Shown piece after piece: positions 29,404-41,120 of a stretch of DNA of 64,000 bases. The notes beneath the pieces are model-generated. The model had not been told where the DNA came from. It saw nothing but the letters and a program-made list of their open reading frames with translations, and did not search any database. A program made the position numbers and the translations under genes. Each line of letters opens with the position of its first letter. Position 1 is the first letter of the stretch. The DNA comes from Entoloma clypeatum (taxonomy: Eukaryota > Basidiomycota > Agaricomycetes > Agaricales > Entolomataceae). Where the stretch lies: NCBI GenBank assembly GCA_963565915.1, contig OY751496.1, forward strand, positions 3,100,001-3,164,000, written 5' to 3'.

Positions 29404-32400
29404 TTAATTGCCTGGCTTCAGCAACAGCAGCATTGATGCATAGAAAAAATCATTCAGATCTTCATTGTCATACCGCCACGTGAAATAACGGCCAACAAAG
29501 TTAATATTGTTATGTCCTTTGCTCCGCCTGATGTGTATCTTCTTGTCACTGCATGGATGGTCTGCAGTGTAGGGTATTCGCTCATTGCATGGCCCAACCC
29601 CAAGCTTTCGGTTTCTTTTGTAGTTCTTCCTGTTCACTGACAGCATTTACCTCGGCCAAAGTTGTGCTTTGACTTTGAGTGTGGCTCTTCTCTCATATCG
29701 GTGAAAAATGTGTATACGTTTAACGACTCTAGGGCTTTTCCATGGCATCTATAGTCTTTGCTTGATTTGGACTATAGAGCCTGCCTTATTGAGCAAATTC
29801 AAGATTCACAGTTTTGTCACCATTCTTATTTCAAACTTGTCAGCAATGAACATATAATGTGGTGGAATGAATTCAATGACCTGGGCAAGATCATCTTCTG
29901 GGTTCTCTGTCATCATCAACCTGCCCTCATCATTGGGTACTGTGCTACCACTATCTGGGTTGTTCTTTGCTGTCACATCCTCTTGAACATGTGTCGCACT
30001 ATGCACTCCATGAGCAAATCTTGCTTTCTCCTGGACAAGTTCCAGATACTCATGAAGCAAAACAGACATGAATTGAGACCAGTATACTGCCATATACTGA
30101 TGAGATGTGTAGGTGTCTCCCCATCCCATTAGGAACGATATCACCATTGGCGCCACAAGTTCCTGATTGCTGTTCATGGCATTCACAATCCTGAAAAGAA
30201 GTAGTCGCTACTTGTCCTGTAGTGACTTGACATACTCTGATTGTTCAATGTGGTACGTGAGCCTGCGTGTGACAACGGATGATACATTGTGGTTCTTCTG
30301 TTGGTTTTTATGGGAATAGCCCATGATGTAGTAGGTCATTTTCATCATTTTGGATCTATTAAGGAGTATCTTCAAATCATTGTTACATTTGACACAAATG
30401 CTGATGGATGGGTTCCAGGCATTGAAGTATGCAAAGTATCGCTCTGGACACCACATATCATTCTCATTAACATACAGAGCTTTGCAAACTTTGAACGGCA
30501 CTCTGCACTTGCACACAATCATGCCCTTCGCATTTACCTGAAGACATCTGCAAAGTTTGCAGGTATGGACCTGGCAACATGACACTCATACACATTGCAT
30601 CACTACTTCGCACTCCCCCACATCCTCTAGAGTTTTGGAATCTGAGAGGAATTATAAATCATCAGAACTGAAAATTCCTCATCAGAATCCAACAGGATTC
30701 CGCTCAGATTCCGCTCAGAATGACATATTCCGATCAGAATAATATATTCTTATTCTGATCAGAATTTTAAATTAATATTGGAAAATTAAATGTTTTGTAC
30801 TACAAGTTATTATAAGAAGCAATTATTTTTTGCTTGCCTTTTTACAGGCTTCTAAACCATTCCCTCGACAAGCTTGAATGTGTTCGCTATGCTATATATG
30901 TCATCCAAATGTTGTCCAGCGCTCGCAAATGTTGACACATGACGCGCTCCCAGTTCTTTCCTCCTTCCCTTGACCTTATCTTGAAATAAACAGGCCAAGG
31001 ATTCTGTTAATTGATTAAAGGCTACCAGTGAGTCATTTTGGATGGTGGTTTGGTGATGTGTGTTGAATGTATTGAGGTGTGCCATGTGGGACGACATACA
31101 AAGTAGTTAGTATGGGTGGATAAAGGATCAGGAATTGAGTAGCTTGTTAAGCTAGAGGAGAGTTTAGAGACAACTGATGTGGTAGGAACTGGAAGAGTTC
31201 TTATTCTGCAACTACGTTACAGGTCTACTGTTTATACTAATATATGCACACAGACCATGTTGTGGTCTGTTTGTGTGTTCTACAATAAACTCACATATAT
31301 AGTAACTCATGGAATGTTCCAGAGAATGACATCATGGATGATGTCAGAGATACATCATAATGATGTAGTGATCATGTGTTTGATCACATGCTGGATCCAG
31401 TAGTTCCAACAATGTGTCAGGACGAGGGCAGCTGGGGTGAGGTCGGAAGGGGGCTGTGCGCGGGGGGCGGCCTCGCTTGTCAGGTTTTGGTGATGTGGAA
31501 TGGCGAGGGCAGGTGGGCAAGGTCAGGAGGCAATGTGCCAGCTGTTGGCGTTAGTCATCTGGTCTGTCAGTGCAGGGTAATGTTAATGAGGGTTGAGGTG
31601 GGCTTACCTGTCACAGCGACAATGCCAGGCGTGGCAGTCGGCGGTCATCAGTCTGGATATATGGTGAGGTGGTGTTTGAGAGGAAGGGGTGGTGTGTTGT
31701 TTGTTTGTTATTTGTGATGGCCCTCGGGAATTCCTGAGAGGTGGTGCATTCCGATGGCATTCCTATGGAATTCCATAGAAAATCCAATAGGAATTTGAGC
31801 ATTCCAAAAGGCAATTCCTATCAGAATTTCATTCTGCTCGGAATCCAATCGGATTCCTGTCGGAATTTTACAGCCATTTCCTCTCAAATATATGGCTGAA
31901 AATCTGATAGGAATCTGATTGGATTTTTTGATCCTGACATGACACAGTTAACCCCTGTCACAAACAGTTGCAACCCAGTCGGCCCAACACCATGGTCTCT
32001 ATTCCCAGAATGAGGCGGAGAGAGGAGGAAATCACAGAGGCGGGCCATGTTGAAGAGGCGGAGGGTGTACTTGACCGAGACAAAGAAAGCTCTGTAGGTT
32101 CCCAGCGACACTCGACATGAATCTGATTGAATTCTGCCAGAGGATGTGGGGGAGTGCAAAGAACTCCATTGCATTCAGATTTGTATGCCTGGTTTTCTAT
32201 TGATGGGTTCAGAGGACCAGAGTATGTGATATCTGTTTTGTTCAGAATGGATCTAACATCAATTGCTTTGTCCACTCCTGGTAGATGGGCTCGTATATTG
32301 GCTGTCATGAATTTCAGCAACTTCTCTCAAAACACTTGCGTTTTGAGCAGCCAATGCATTTCTGTCAAACCTGGGGCATTCTGTAACCACAGTAGAATGT

Positions 32401-32644
32401 GAAGGTGAAGGGTGCCATGCTCTTGGGACTCAACGACTCCAAAGTAAGCTGATAAATAGCCAAAAATGCCCTGTACTGCTGCCTCTCGATTCCAAAGAGC
32501 ATGCTCAAGATCACCTGGATCATGAAATGAAAATATTTTGACGATGCATATGGATCCTGTGCAATATTCTGTGCCCGCTTCTGACCTTACGATCCAACAA
32601 CTCCAAAGTGCTCCGAAGCGACTCCGACGTCGGACGACTTGCAA
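29404..32644 (-). pseudogene. Helitron Rep/helicase relic
   Basis: Separate minus-strand frames give segments of the fungal Helitron protein. From the 5' side: 32327-32644 (F-S-F-H-D-P-G-D-L-E-H-A-L, then G-T-L-H-L-H-I-L-L-W-L with the H-x-H pair of the Rep domain), 31958-32320 (F-M-T-A-N-I-R-A-H-L-P-G), 30208-30585 (L-V-C/I-V-C-K-C-R-x-P-F, A-W-N-P-S-I-S-I, C-N-N-D-L-K-I-L), 29806-30186 (V-A-P-M-V-I-S-F-L-M-G-W-G-D, H-Q-Y-M) and 29404-29646 (W-R-Y-D, F-Y-A-S-M-L-L-L-L-K-P). The frames are broken and the middle is interrupted by about 1.3 kb of unrelated sequence. No helicase core or termini were seen. Clearly dead. Confidence 0.7.
30620..31950. mobile_element. Unidentified AT-rich insertion inside the Helitron relic
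   Basis: Separates two Helitron segments. Its edges carry many copies of short motifs resembling GGAATC, CAGAATC and GATTCC in both orientations (30645-30770 and 31735-31925), giving an inverted-repeat character like a non-autonomous DNA transposon. The exact ends and any target duplication were not found. Inside there is no coding frame I trust; 31400-31720 is G-rich. Confidence 0.35.
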
Positions 32645-33066
32645 GGGAAATCCAAAGTTAAATTAGACTCTATGAAGTACAATACAAGGCATACCTTGCA
32701 AGGGAAATCCAAAGAGAAAGTTCTGAGGATTCCCTTGCAGGCTAGACAGCTATATAGATGACGAGAATTGGAAATGAGGAGAGGAATGTTGAAATACGAC
32801 AAAGATCGGGAGTAGGGATGGGAACAGAATATGTAAATCGGAAGTGTGCATGTGGTGGTATAAATCATTGCTCCGACGTGCACTCCGATGTGGAGGTCGG
32901 GTCGGAAGTGTCGGAGGTCAGAGGTGTCGAAGGATAGATGGAAACGAAAGGAAACGTAAAGTATAGTAATATAAATAATAGACGTACCACAACGGTCGGA
33001 GGGTCAGAGGATGGGTCGGAGGTGTCGGAGGTGTTGGATTGAGGAAATTGGATGGTTGCCCTTATA
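32585..33066 (-). repeat. Gypsy-B1 3' LTR, outer end truncated
   Basis: In sense starts TATAAGGGCAACC (TG changed to TA) and should end ...GTAAGGTCGCCCTTACA as in B2, but stops at GTAAGGTC. Contains TATATAG near 32755 and, about 30 bases later in sense, AGAACTTTCTC, complementary to the B-family primer site. Confidence 0.75.
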
Positions 33067-33092
33067 TTACCCCCCTTCTAAGGCGCGGTGTC

Positions 33093-33617
33093 TCAACGCG
33101 CAAGGCGAAATGTACAGGACTTGAAGGCAGTTGCAGCGATTTGACGCCGAGCTCCTGGGTGTTGGCGGTAAAATTCCCAGACCAGGCGCGGAGCGTGGAC
33201 ATCCTCCTCCGTCTCCCATGAGTTTTCCTCATAGCCATACCCCTTCCACTTGACTAGGAACTGCAGCTTGCCTCGTTGAAGCCGACTATCCAATATCATT
33301 TTGACTTCATATTCCATTTCTTCTCCGACTGCAGTCGGAGGCGGAGGGATATGGACATCTCGTCGGAAGGGGTCTTCCAGAGCCAACAACAGTTTTACAA
33401 TGTGGAATACGGGGTGAATGCAAGACATAGAAGGAGGGAGTTTGAGTTCGTACGCATGTGTTCCGACAGGTTGGACAACCGGAAACGGGCCTACATATCT
33501 ATGAGCCAGCTTTTTGGTTGGTCGGGTGGTTTTGAGGTCGGAGGAATCCAGAAAGACCTTGTCGCCCGGTTGGAAGGTCGGAGTAGATGTCCGACGCTGG
33601 TTGTAGTACCATGCCAT
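33093..33617 (-). pseudogene. Gypsy-B1 integrase C-terminus and chromodomain
   Basis: Frame ends with a chromodomain: E-V-K-M-I-L-D-S-R, L-Q-F-L-V-K-W-K-G-Y-G-Y-E-E-N-S-W-E. Upstream part has the usual P-G-D-K-V-F-L-D and H-R-Y-V-G-P-F-P-V integrase tail. Out of frame with the integrase core at 33499-34437. Confidence 0.8.
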
Positions 33618-34437
33618 GTTGTCTTTGGCCTTCCGCTGCTCGTGCTTCCTCCAATGCGGACTTCATCCGCTTGCTGAAATCCTCTATGGCCTCGATCTCT
33701 GACGGTCTTTGTCGGGGCTCAAAGCCCATACATGGGTGACGTCCGGTGTCAACATAGAAGGGGGTTTGGCATGTGGACGTGTGGACATGGTTATTGTACA
33801 AAAACTCTGCCATTGGAAGCCATTCATCCCAATCGTCCTGTCGCTCATTGACAAACAGTCGGAGGTATTGTTCCAATCCCTGGTTCACGTGTTCCATCTG
33901 TCCGTCTGACTGCGGATGGTAGGCCGTTGAGGCAGCGACCTTGATACCTAACAGCCTGTACAATTCCTGCATGAACTTGGCAACGAACTGTGGTCTGCAA
34001 TTGGAGACAATGGCCTCTGGAAGACCGTGAAGCTTCCAAACATGTTGAACATAAGATTTCGCGGATCCGAGGGCGGAGAGAGTGGAGTGCGTCGGAATGA
34101 AGTGTCCGCGTTTCCCGACTGAGTCTACTACTACCATGATAGCGTCATACCCATGGGCTTCTGGTAGTTCAGTGATAAAATCAACACTAGTTACCTGCCA
34201 TCGCTCTGACAGGACTGGGAGTGGATGGAGTTCACCAGAGGGTGCGGAGCGTCGGACCTTGGTGCGGAGGCAGGGGTCGCAAGTTTTGCAATACTGACCA
34301 ATTAAACGTGCCATGTGGGGCCACCAATAAGTGTGTGATACCAACTCTAGAGTCTTCCAGCGTCCTGGGTGTCCGACCACCAGATTGTCATGGTGTTGCA
34401 TGATGATTTGTTGGCGGAGCTGTGGGTTGTTGGGCAC
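33499..34437 (-). pseudogene. Gypsy-B1 integrase core
   Basis: H2C2 finger (H-H-D-N-L-V-V-G-H-P-G...C-D-P-C-L-R-T-K), then core with D-F-I-T-E-L-P, a second site where the expected S-D-R-G reads S-N-C-R (catalytic Asp region altered), and Q-S-D-G-Q-M-E-H in place of Q-x-D-G-Q-x-E-R. Confidence 0.8.
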
Positions 34438-34746
34438 ATAAATGCGATCTCGGAAGTACAGTAAACCCTCCGACTGTCGCCATTCCGCTCCGCAGATGGA
34501 TGCAGCTCCGACCGTCGGAAGGGATTTGATGACCTCCGCTATGTTATCCTCTAGAAGGCCATCGGGGATGCCCTGTCGGACCTTCCGGAGGACATTGCGC
34601 TCCTCACCTTGAGTGGCTACTCACCGAGTGGCCCATATGGCAAACAGCTCTGGTCGGAGTAGGACTATGTCCTCGTTGTCCCGTGAGCCATCTCCATGGT
34701 CCGCCCGACGCGACAGTGCATCGGACTTCCCCATCAACTTCCCTGG

Positions 34747-36060
34747 TCAATGGTGCATCTTGAAATCAAAATGCGCTAGGTATAGAGACCACCGCGCTTG
34801 TCGCCGATTGAGCTTCTGGGCAGTCATGAGGTATTCGAGGTTTTTGTGATTGGTCCAAATTTCCACCATCTTCTCCGCTCCTTCAAGGAAATGTCGCCAT
34901 TCCTCCAGCGTGCGGATTACAGCCAGCATCTCCTTGTCGTGAATTTCGTAGTTGTGTTCCACTGGGCTAAGGCTTTTGGAATAAAACGTGACAGGGTGCC
35001 ACTTACCGTCCTCCGACGGTTGGGACAGTACCGCTCCAGTCGCAAAGTCGGAGCTATCCGCTTCGACTCGCCACTCCTTGCTGTGGTCGGGGAGGACAAG
35101 TGTCAGAGCGGAGGTGATCCTCCGCTTCAGACCTCCAAAGGCCCCCGCTTCCTTGTTGCCCCAGGACCATACACAGCCCTTGATTGTGAGTCGGAACAGA
35201 GGACGTGCGATGTTGGAGAACCCTTGGATGAAACGACGATAGAAGTTAGTGAATCCAAGGAAGGACTGTACCTCCTGCACGTTAGTCAGAGTCGGCCACT
35301 CCGACACTCCAGCTACCTTGACGGGGTCCATTTCCACACGTCCTTTCTCAATAATAAGGCCAAGGTATTCGATCCGTGTCTGCTCGAATTCACACTTCTC
35401 CAGTTTGAGATACAATCCGTGTTGTCGGAGCCGCTCTAATACTATGTGTGTGATCCTCCGATGCTCCGACAGGTCCGATGTAAAGATGAGAATATCATCA
35501 AGATAAACACATACACCGATCTTGTAGGATATTGTTCATCATAGTCTGAAAGGTTGAAGGACTATTAGTGAGTCCGAAGAACATTACAAGGGGTTCAAAG
35601 AGTCCCCAATTTGTCTGAAAGGCCACTTTCCATTCATCTCTGGGCTTGATTTGGACATTATTGTAGCCCCATCGGATATCGAGCTTGGTGAAGTATTGAG
35701 CATTCTGGAGTTTGTTGACTAGTTCGGAGATGAGCGGAAGAGGTTACTTGTTTTTGATAGTCTTGGAATTGAGCGATCGATAATCCTGAACGAGTTGGAG
35801 GGAACCGTCCTTCTTCTTAATGAAAAAGACTGGAGAGGCCATCGGAGATTTTGAAGGTCAGATCTGACCAATGGCCAGATTTTCTTCCAAGAATGCATCA
35901 AGTTCCTTCTGTTCCTTCAGAGCGAGTGGATACACCTTGCAACCCGTCGGAGTTGCGTTGGGGATCAGCTCAATGGCATGGTCCCATACACGTTCCTCTG
36001 GCAGATTGTCAAAGGAGGTCTTGGAAAATACATCTTCAAAATCATGTAAGTGATTAGGTA
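34747..36060 (-). pseudogene. Gypsy-B1 reverse transcriptase and RNase H
   Basis: 34747-35415 holds the end of RT (F-L-G-F-T-N-F-Y-R-R-F-I) and RNase H (V-E-A-D-S-S-D-F-A-T-G-A-V-L, Y-E-I-H-D-K-E-M-L-A-V). The upstream RT core is in pieces to about 36060: segments matching [10 protein letters not shown] and the G-Y-N-N-V region are visible, with a frameshift around the catalytic site near 35520. Confidence 0.75.
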
Positions 36061-36136
36061 CAGAATCGCGAAAAGACTTGGGTTTCTGTTTTTGGAGGAA
36101 TGCCTCTGATAGGCGTTGTGAGGTAGTTGACGATGC

Positions 36137-36900
36137 TCAGACGAATTCCGACGTCGGAGGTAGGGCTTCGATGGAGAGGCGATCTCCCTCTTTGAACTTG
36201 TCTTCCTCCTTTGCATCGTCTTCCAACGGCTCATCCAATGATTGTGCTTTGTCCTCGCTTATGTCTTCCACCCAAGGGCCTCGTGGGGCTTCCGCCACTA
36301 ATCCAGCATCTGGCGTCGGACCTATCCGACAAGTGCGGATGCATGCCTGCTCAAATTTGCGGACCTTCCACTCCTGAATGGCCTCCTGATGGCAAGTCCG
36401 ACAGCGAGTGGGACAGCGACTCATTCTCACCTCCCCGGAGGTCCAATCTACCTTGGGATTGTGCTCCTTGAGCCACATGAATCCAAGTACAATATCCTGC
36501 TTTCCCAGTCCAGTTACAGCGAGCTGGGTCCGCTCTGTGTGATCCTGATATCAGAGTATAATGTTCAGGACCTCCGATATTGCTCCGGCGTTGTTCGGAG
36601 TACCGTCGACATTGTAGACAGGGATTGCACATTGTAGCCTTTAGGTACTGGGTCGATGTTTCTCTACCAGGGAGTGGTCAATGAAGGAGCCAGTTGCTCC
36701 GCTATTGAGAAGAGCCTTTTGTGAAAGGGTATCCTTGGTGTCCGTTGTCTCCAGAACAACATCTAGTTCAATAGCATTGTCGGAGCCGTCGGAGGCCAGG
36801 ATGTATTTTTTCGGAAGTCATTGTTCCCATTTTCGGAGTCGGGGTTGGACGACTTTCAGAGTCGGGGTAGGTGTGACTGAGGGTTCATTCTGCGCCGAGT
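36137..36900 (-). pseudogene. Gypsy-B1 protease region
   Basis: 36137-36478 carries M-W-L-K-E-H-N-P-K-V-D-W-T-S-G, the conserved end of the chromovirus protease (G-M-x-W-L-x-x-H-N-P-x-I-D-W), and an acidic linker. Upstream, broken frames show A-L-L-N-S-G-A-T-G-S-F-I-D (36690-36720), the active-site region, with Asp changed to Asn. Confidence 0.6.
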
Positions 36901-37134
36901 CATAGGGAGAAGAAGTAAAATCTGATTCATCTATAGACAAGGAAGCATAACGATTGCTAGTGGACAACGAGGGCACACCATTCACTTGTTGTCGGGGGAA
37001 AAATCCTCTTGTTTGTCTTCTGCTTGCTCTGACGCTTCGGCAACGTCGGAGGTAGATGTCACTGCAGCTTTAGCAGCTAGTTGGTCCATCATCTACTCCT
37101 CCTGTTTGTCCAACGTCATGAATCAGACGTTGAA

Positions 37135-38151
37135 TCGGAGCGGACACTCGCGACTGAAATGACCAGTTTTACCACATCTGAAGCATACATTGGCGTTCTT
37201 ACCCCTGACGCGAGAGGCATTGATATCCATTGCATTGGGGTCGCAGACGGTCGGAGTCAGAGCAATGACTGTCGGAGGTGCACGCGGAATATAGGGGATG
37301 AAAGGCCGGGGAAATACAGATCCTGCCGCTGCCTTCGGTGCGGTTGGAGCAGTGCAGAAAGGGTTCGGGCGTGTTGGAACTGTGGACTTGAAAGCTTTAT
37401 TGGCAATTGAATTATCATTGTTGACTCGTGCGGCTGCATACCAGGCATCCGGGTTGTCATCCGCAGGTCGTTCAAAAGTTAGTGTCGCAATTTTGGATTG
37501 GATGTCGGATCAGAGGCCATGTCGGAACTTAAGTACTATGTTCGTTCCTTCGGTGTACCCAGCCTTTTCGACATAATCCTTGAAGTCATCAATGTAAGCC
37601 TCCACATCCCGACTACCTTGGTAATAGGCTTCTCCCTCAAGAATGAGCTGTGCATCTTGTTCTTCGTTTTTCGGAGTGAACTCCGTGATGAACACAGTTC
37701 AGAACTGCACCCAGGTCTGGTGACACGGAGCTCCGGTCCGACGCTCTTGTCAAATGATGTGGTCAGCAAAGTGCGCAGCATGTCCACTCTTCATGAAGGA
37801 AAGCGCCCAATAGATCCTAGCATGATCATCTGCAAACTGTTCCGGAACCAGTCCCATATACAGTTCGCAAGAATTAAGAAAAGTCCAACCAGTGGTACGT
37901 GCTCCGTCGAAGTCCGACGGAGTTGCGGGTTTGGCCTGACGCACACCTGGATTGGCAGGTGTGATCAGGGCTGGCAGGAAGGCTGGAACTGGGGCCTCCG
38001 CTGGAGGGGGGATCAGGTCAGGGTTGGGAATGGGAACAGGTGGAATAGCGGCATGGATAAGTTGTTCGAGTTGAGCGGTAATGTTGGTGAGGGTCTGGTG
38101 ATGTTCCTGGAACTCGCATTCAAGCGCAGTAAGACGTTCGGGGTCGTCCAT
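37135..38151 (-). pseudogene. Gypsy-B1 gag
   Basis: ATG at 38151 begins M-D-D-P-E-R-L, close to the gag start of B2 (63110). The capsid-like part follows (W-T-F-L-N-S-C-E-L-Y-M-G, A-L-S-F-M-K-S-G), then frameshifts near 37750, the segment F-T-P-K-N-E-E-Q-D-A, and a CCHC knuckle C-F-R-C-G-K-T-G-H-F-S-R-E-C near 37140-37185. Confidence 0.8.
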
Positions 38152-38198
38152 TTCTACGTGCGATATGGAGTCACCAGTTACAGAGTGGTAGGCAGAAT

Positions 38199-38656
38199 TG
38201 TTATGGATTCGCTATCCATGGCATTGATCGCTCAGACAAGATACAAGACATAGAGGCCTTATCTGATTAATGGCCAGTTTCATCTTATCTATTGGTTTCA
38301 TGCTTACTATTCACTTTTACATCATTCGGGCCCCGGCCTCCGCTTACTCACTACAGTATGGTCATCGTTACCATATCTAGATGGTTACTCTCACACATCC
38401 TTGACATCGTGTTACTTATTGGACTATATTTAGATACTCTGACTCATGCCGCAGCAGTTACCATAGACACCTACTCCGGGTCCGCTTCTGGAGTCAGACC
38501 GGAACCGCTCTAGAGTCATCTAGATGACTCGACCTTCTAGTATATATAGGGTACATACATTGCATGTATTCCCCAGATCTAGCAATCACCTTGGTATCCG
38601 CCTTTGCTACTTAAGCCTCTCTGCCTAAGCATCGCATGGGTTTGTCAACCATAACA
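38199..38656 (+). repeat. Solo LTR inside the gypsy-B1 leader
   Basis: Begins TGTTATGGATTCGC, ends GTCAACCATAACA. AGAAT is duplicated at 38194-38198 and 38657-38661. It has a TATATATAGG box and downstream CAGATCTAGCAATCACC, related to the AGATTTAGCAATCAC start block of the gypsy-A LTRs, so it is a distant member of that group in plus orientation. No internal domain remains. Confidence 0.8.
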
Positions 38657-38790
38657 AGAATGGTGGGAAGAGGGATCGGAAGGGGTGTCAGATGTACTGG
38701 AATCGGAGGAGGGCGGACTCGAGTCCGTGTCGTCAACTCCGAAGCGCGGAATAGCTTCAATGGTACAATTTGTACCCAGTCCATTTGGAG

Positions 38791-38800
38791 AGAACTTTCT
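38791..38800 (-). other. Gypsy-B1 primer-binding site, self-primed type
   Basis: In sense the LTR ends CCCTTACA, then GT, then AGAAAGTTCTC. This complements AGAACTTTCT, which lies just after the TATA box in the B-family LTRs (perfect in the 3' LTR near 32716-32727, one mismatch in the 5' LTR). Confidence 0.65.
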
Positions 38801-38802
38801 AC

Positions 38803-39035
38803 TGTAAGGGCGACCTTACAATCCAACAACTCCGAAGTGCTCCGAAGCGACTCCGACCTTGGAGGACTTGCAAGGGAAATTCAAAGTTAAATTAGACTCT
38901 ACGAAGTACAATACAAGGCATACCTTGCAAGGGAAATCCAAAGAGAAACTTCTGAGGATTCCCTTGCAGGATAGACAGCTATATAGATGATGAGAATTGG
39001 AAATGAGGAGAGGAATGTTGAAATACGACAAAGAT
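38803..39035 (-). repeat. Gypsy-B1 5' LTR, inner part, cut by copia-2
   Basis: Matches 32585 onward of the 3' LTR closely until 39035, where the copia-2 LTR begins. The rest is not found in the window. Confidence 0.8.
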
Positions 39036-39345
39036 TGTTGAAGTTCCACCTGGGCGCTAGCCGCAGATGTACTGAGCAACACAGCTACAGTGGAAGTACT
39101 CTACTCTACCATTCTAGTCACTTACTTGGTTGAGAAGGGTGGGGCTGGTGAGAGCGGTTGAGGCTGGTAAGAGCGATGGAGCTGGTTAAGAGTCAAGAGA
39201 CAACTTGTTGATATTGACAGTTTCCTGGTCTTATATACCATACTACTGTTTGTACCAACCAAATAAGTATGTAATCGAAGATGTGTAAATGGTCACATGA
39301 TGTAATCTAATCTAATCTAATCTACGTGATGGAAAAGTTTCAACA
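39036..39345 (-). repeat. Copia-2 3' LTR with polypurine tract
   Basis: Plus-strand reading TGTTGAAGTTCC...GTTTCAACA, followed at 39346 by CCCCCCC, the complement of the G-run seen at copia-1's 3' LTR. Confidence 0.9.
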
Positions 39346-39563
39346 CCCCCCCATATTTAGTACATATTTCTAAATACATCTTACTTTTTCCCATATAGGT
39401 ACTCTTTCTTCGTCTAGTTTTTAAGTAATCCAAAGTACGGGATAAACTTGTTGAAGAGGATTTTCCCCAGATTCTTAGTTAAAAGGTCTGCAGGGTTATT
39501 CACTCCTTCAATGAATTCGACCGTAATAATCCCTTCGGATACTTTTTCTCTGACAAAGTGGAA

Positions 39564-41012
39564 TCACATGTTGATGTGCTTGGATCGCTTCTCAGTTACA
39601 GGATTGGATGTGATAAAGACGGAGCCATTGTTGTCTCCATAGATCGGAACTGATCCGATCTGCATTCCAAGTTCGGCAAGCATGCTTCTAAGCCATGCCA
39701 CTGCGCGACTGCAATCTGATAGCGCCATATATTCTGCTTCCGTAGATGAGAGGGCAATGGTTTTTTGCGCTGATGAAACCCATGTTACTGCTCCAGATGC
39801 CAGCGATATGAAGTAACCAGTGGTGGACTTCCTGGTGTTTTCGTCTGACGCCCAATCAGAGTCTGTGAAAGCGTAGATTCCTTTCCCGGAGTCACCATCA
39901 TACATGATCGCGTAATTTTTCGTTGCCTTCAAATATCTGCAAATATCCCTAGCCACTTCTAAATGGCGTTTGGTGGGGTTTGCGGAGAATTGAGACATTT
40001 TGATTACAGCGAAACAAATGTTGGGTCTTGTCCCAATCATTAAGTATAATAATGATCCAATGACTGATTGGTATTTGGACCTAAGTTCCGCATTGGGTTC
40101 ATCTTTGGACTTCATGGGTTTGTATCCCATCAGAAGTGGGGTATGGGTGGCATTGGATTTGCTCATCCCCATACGTGTGAGTATTTTCTCAAGGTAAGGT
40201 ACTTGATCGATGAGGATCTGCTTCCCACGTTGCCTTATTTGGATCGAGAGAAACTCTTTTGGTTCACCATCAGACACCAGGTGCCCGAGGTCCCTACATT
40301 CCCATGTTGTCATGAAGGCCTTCTTTTTCTCTAGCGTGTACTCTTGGTTTGTGCCGAGAAAAGCAGAGTCATCAACATAAATGACGGCGATTACAGTTTC
40401 CCCTTTGGTACTTGTGTGAATGAAAACTCCCGCATCGGAGTGAAGCCGGACAAAACCGAGCTTTTTCATGGAGGAATCGAGTTCCCTCCACCAGGCTAAT
40501 GCGGCCTGCTTAAGTCCGTATAGGGCTTTGTATAGTCGGTACATGAAGTGTTCTTTCCCTTTTACTATGTAGCCCTCAGGCTGTCGCATGTAAATTACCT
40601 CACGGAGTGTTCCATAGAGGAAGGCTGATGAGACGTCCAAGAATGTCATGAACCACCCTTCAAGGGCTGTCAATGCCAGAATCAACCGGATGGTCTCGTA
40701 CCTCACTACTGGTGAGAAGATCTGATCGAAGTCGATCCCTTCTACCTGTGAGAAACCTTTTGCGACAAGGCGCGCTTTCAAATGCCCGTCGGATTTTTCG
40801 TTGTAAACCCATTTGTTCCTCAGAGCTTTCCTCCCTGTAGGTAGGGGTACTAACTCCATGATCACCCCGCGGCTTTTGAGCATGTCTAGCTCTTTTCGTT
40901 CTGCCGCATACCAATCTTTGTTCGGAAGAGAGTATATATCTTTGTGTGACATTTCGATGATGCCCACTTGGATAGAGATTGCCTCCATTAGAAGATCGTT
41001 CATCCATGCCAT
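39564..41012 (-). pseudogene. Copia-2 reverse transcriptase and RNase H, uninterrupted
   Basis: 482 codons open: K-A-R-L-V-A-K-G-F-S-Q, F-L-D-V-S-S-A-F-L-Y-G, V-I-Y-V-D-D-S-A-F, G-T-R-P-N-I-C-F-A-V, T-D-S-D-W-A-S-D and S-S-T-E-A-E-Y. This is the reference that shows what is inserted into copia-1. Ends in the shared TGA after K-H-I-N-M; a further 50 codons are open beyond it (to about 39414). Confidence 0.88.
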
Positions 41013-41120
41013 TTGACCGCCTAATCTACGTCTTCAATCCATTTTTTCAAGATCAGAAGCAGGGGTGTCTTCCCCATAGATGCTACCTGGCATTCTCCGA
41101 ACTCATTGTTCTCTGATCGG

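Larger units (their letters stand above)
32585..39035 (-). mobile_element. Gypsy-B1, decayed chromovirus
   Basis: Sense is minus: partial 5' LTR 38803-39035 (cut by copia-2), leader holding a foreign solo LTR, gag, protease, RT, RNase H, integrase, chromodomain, polypurine AAGGGGGG and 3' LTR 32585-33066. The outer dozen bases of the 3' LTR are missing where it meets the Helitron relic. Frames are broken in gag and pol. The whole element is strikingly rich in TCGGAG/CTCCGA. Confidence 0.85.

Noticed and set aside
31376..31717. Plus-strand 113-codon frame rich in Gly, Val and Trp
   Set aside because: Lies in a G-rich stretch of the unassigned insertion, no motif, composition explained by base content.
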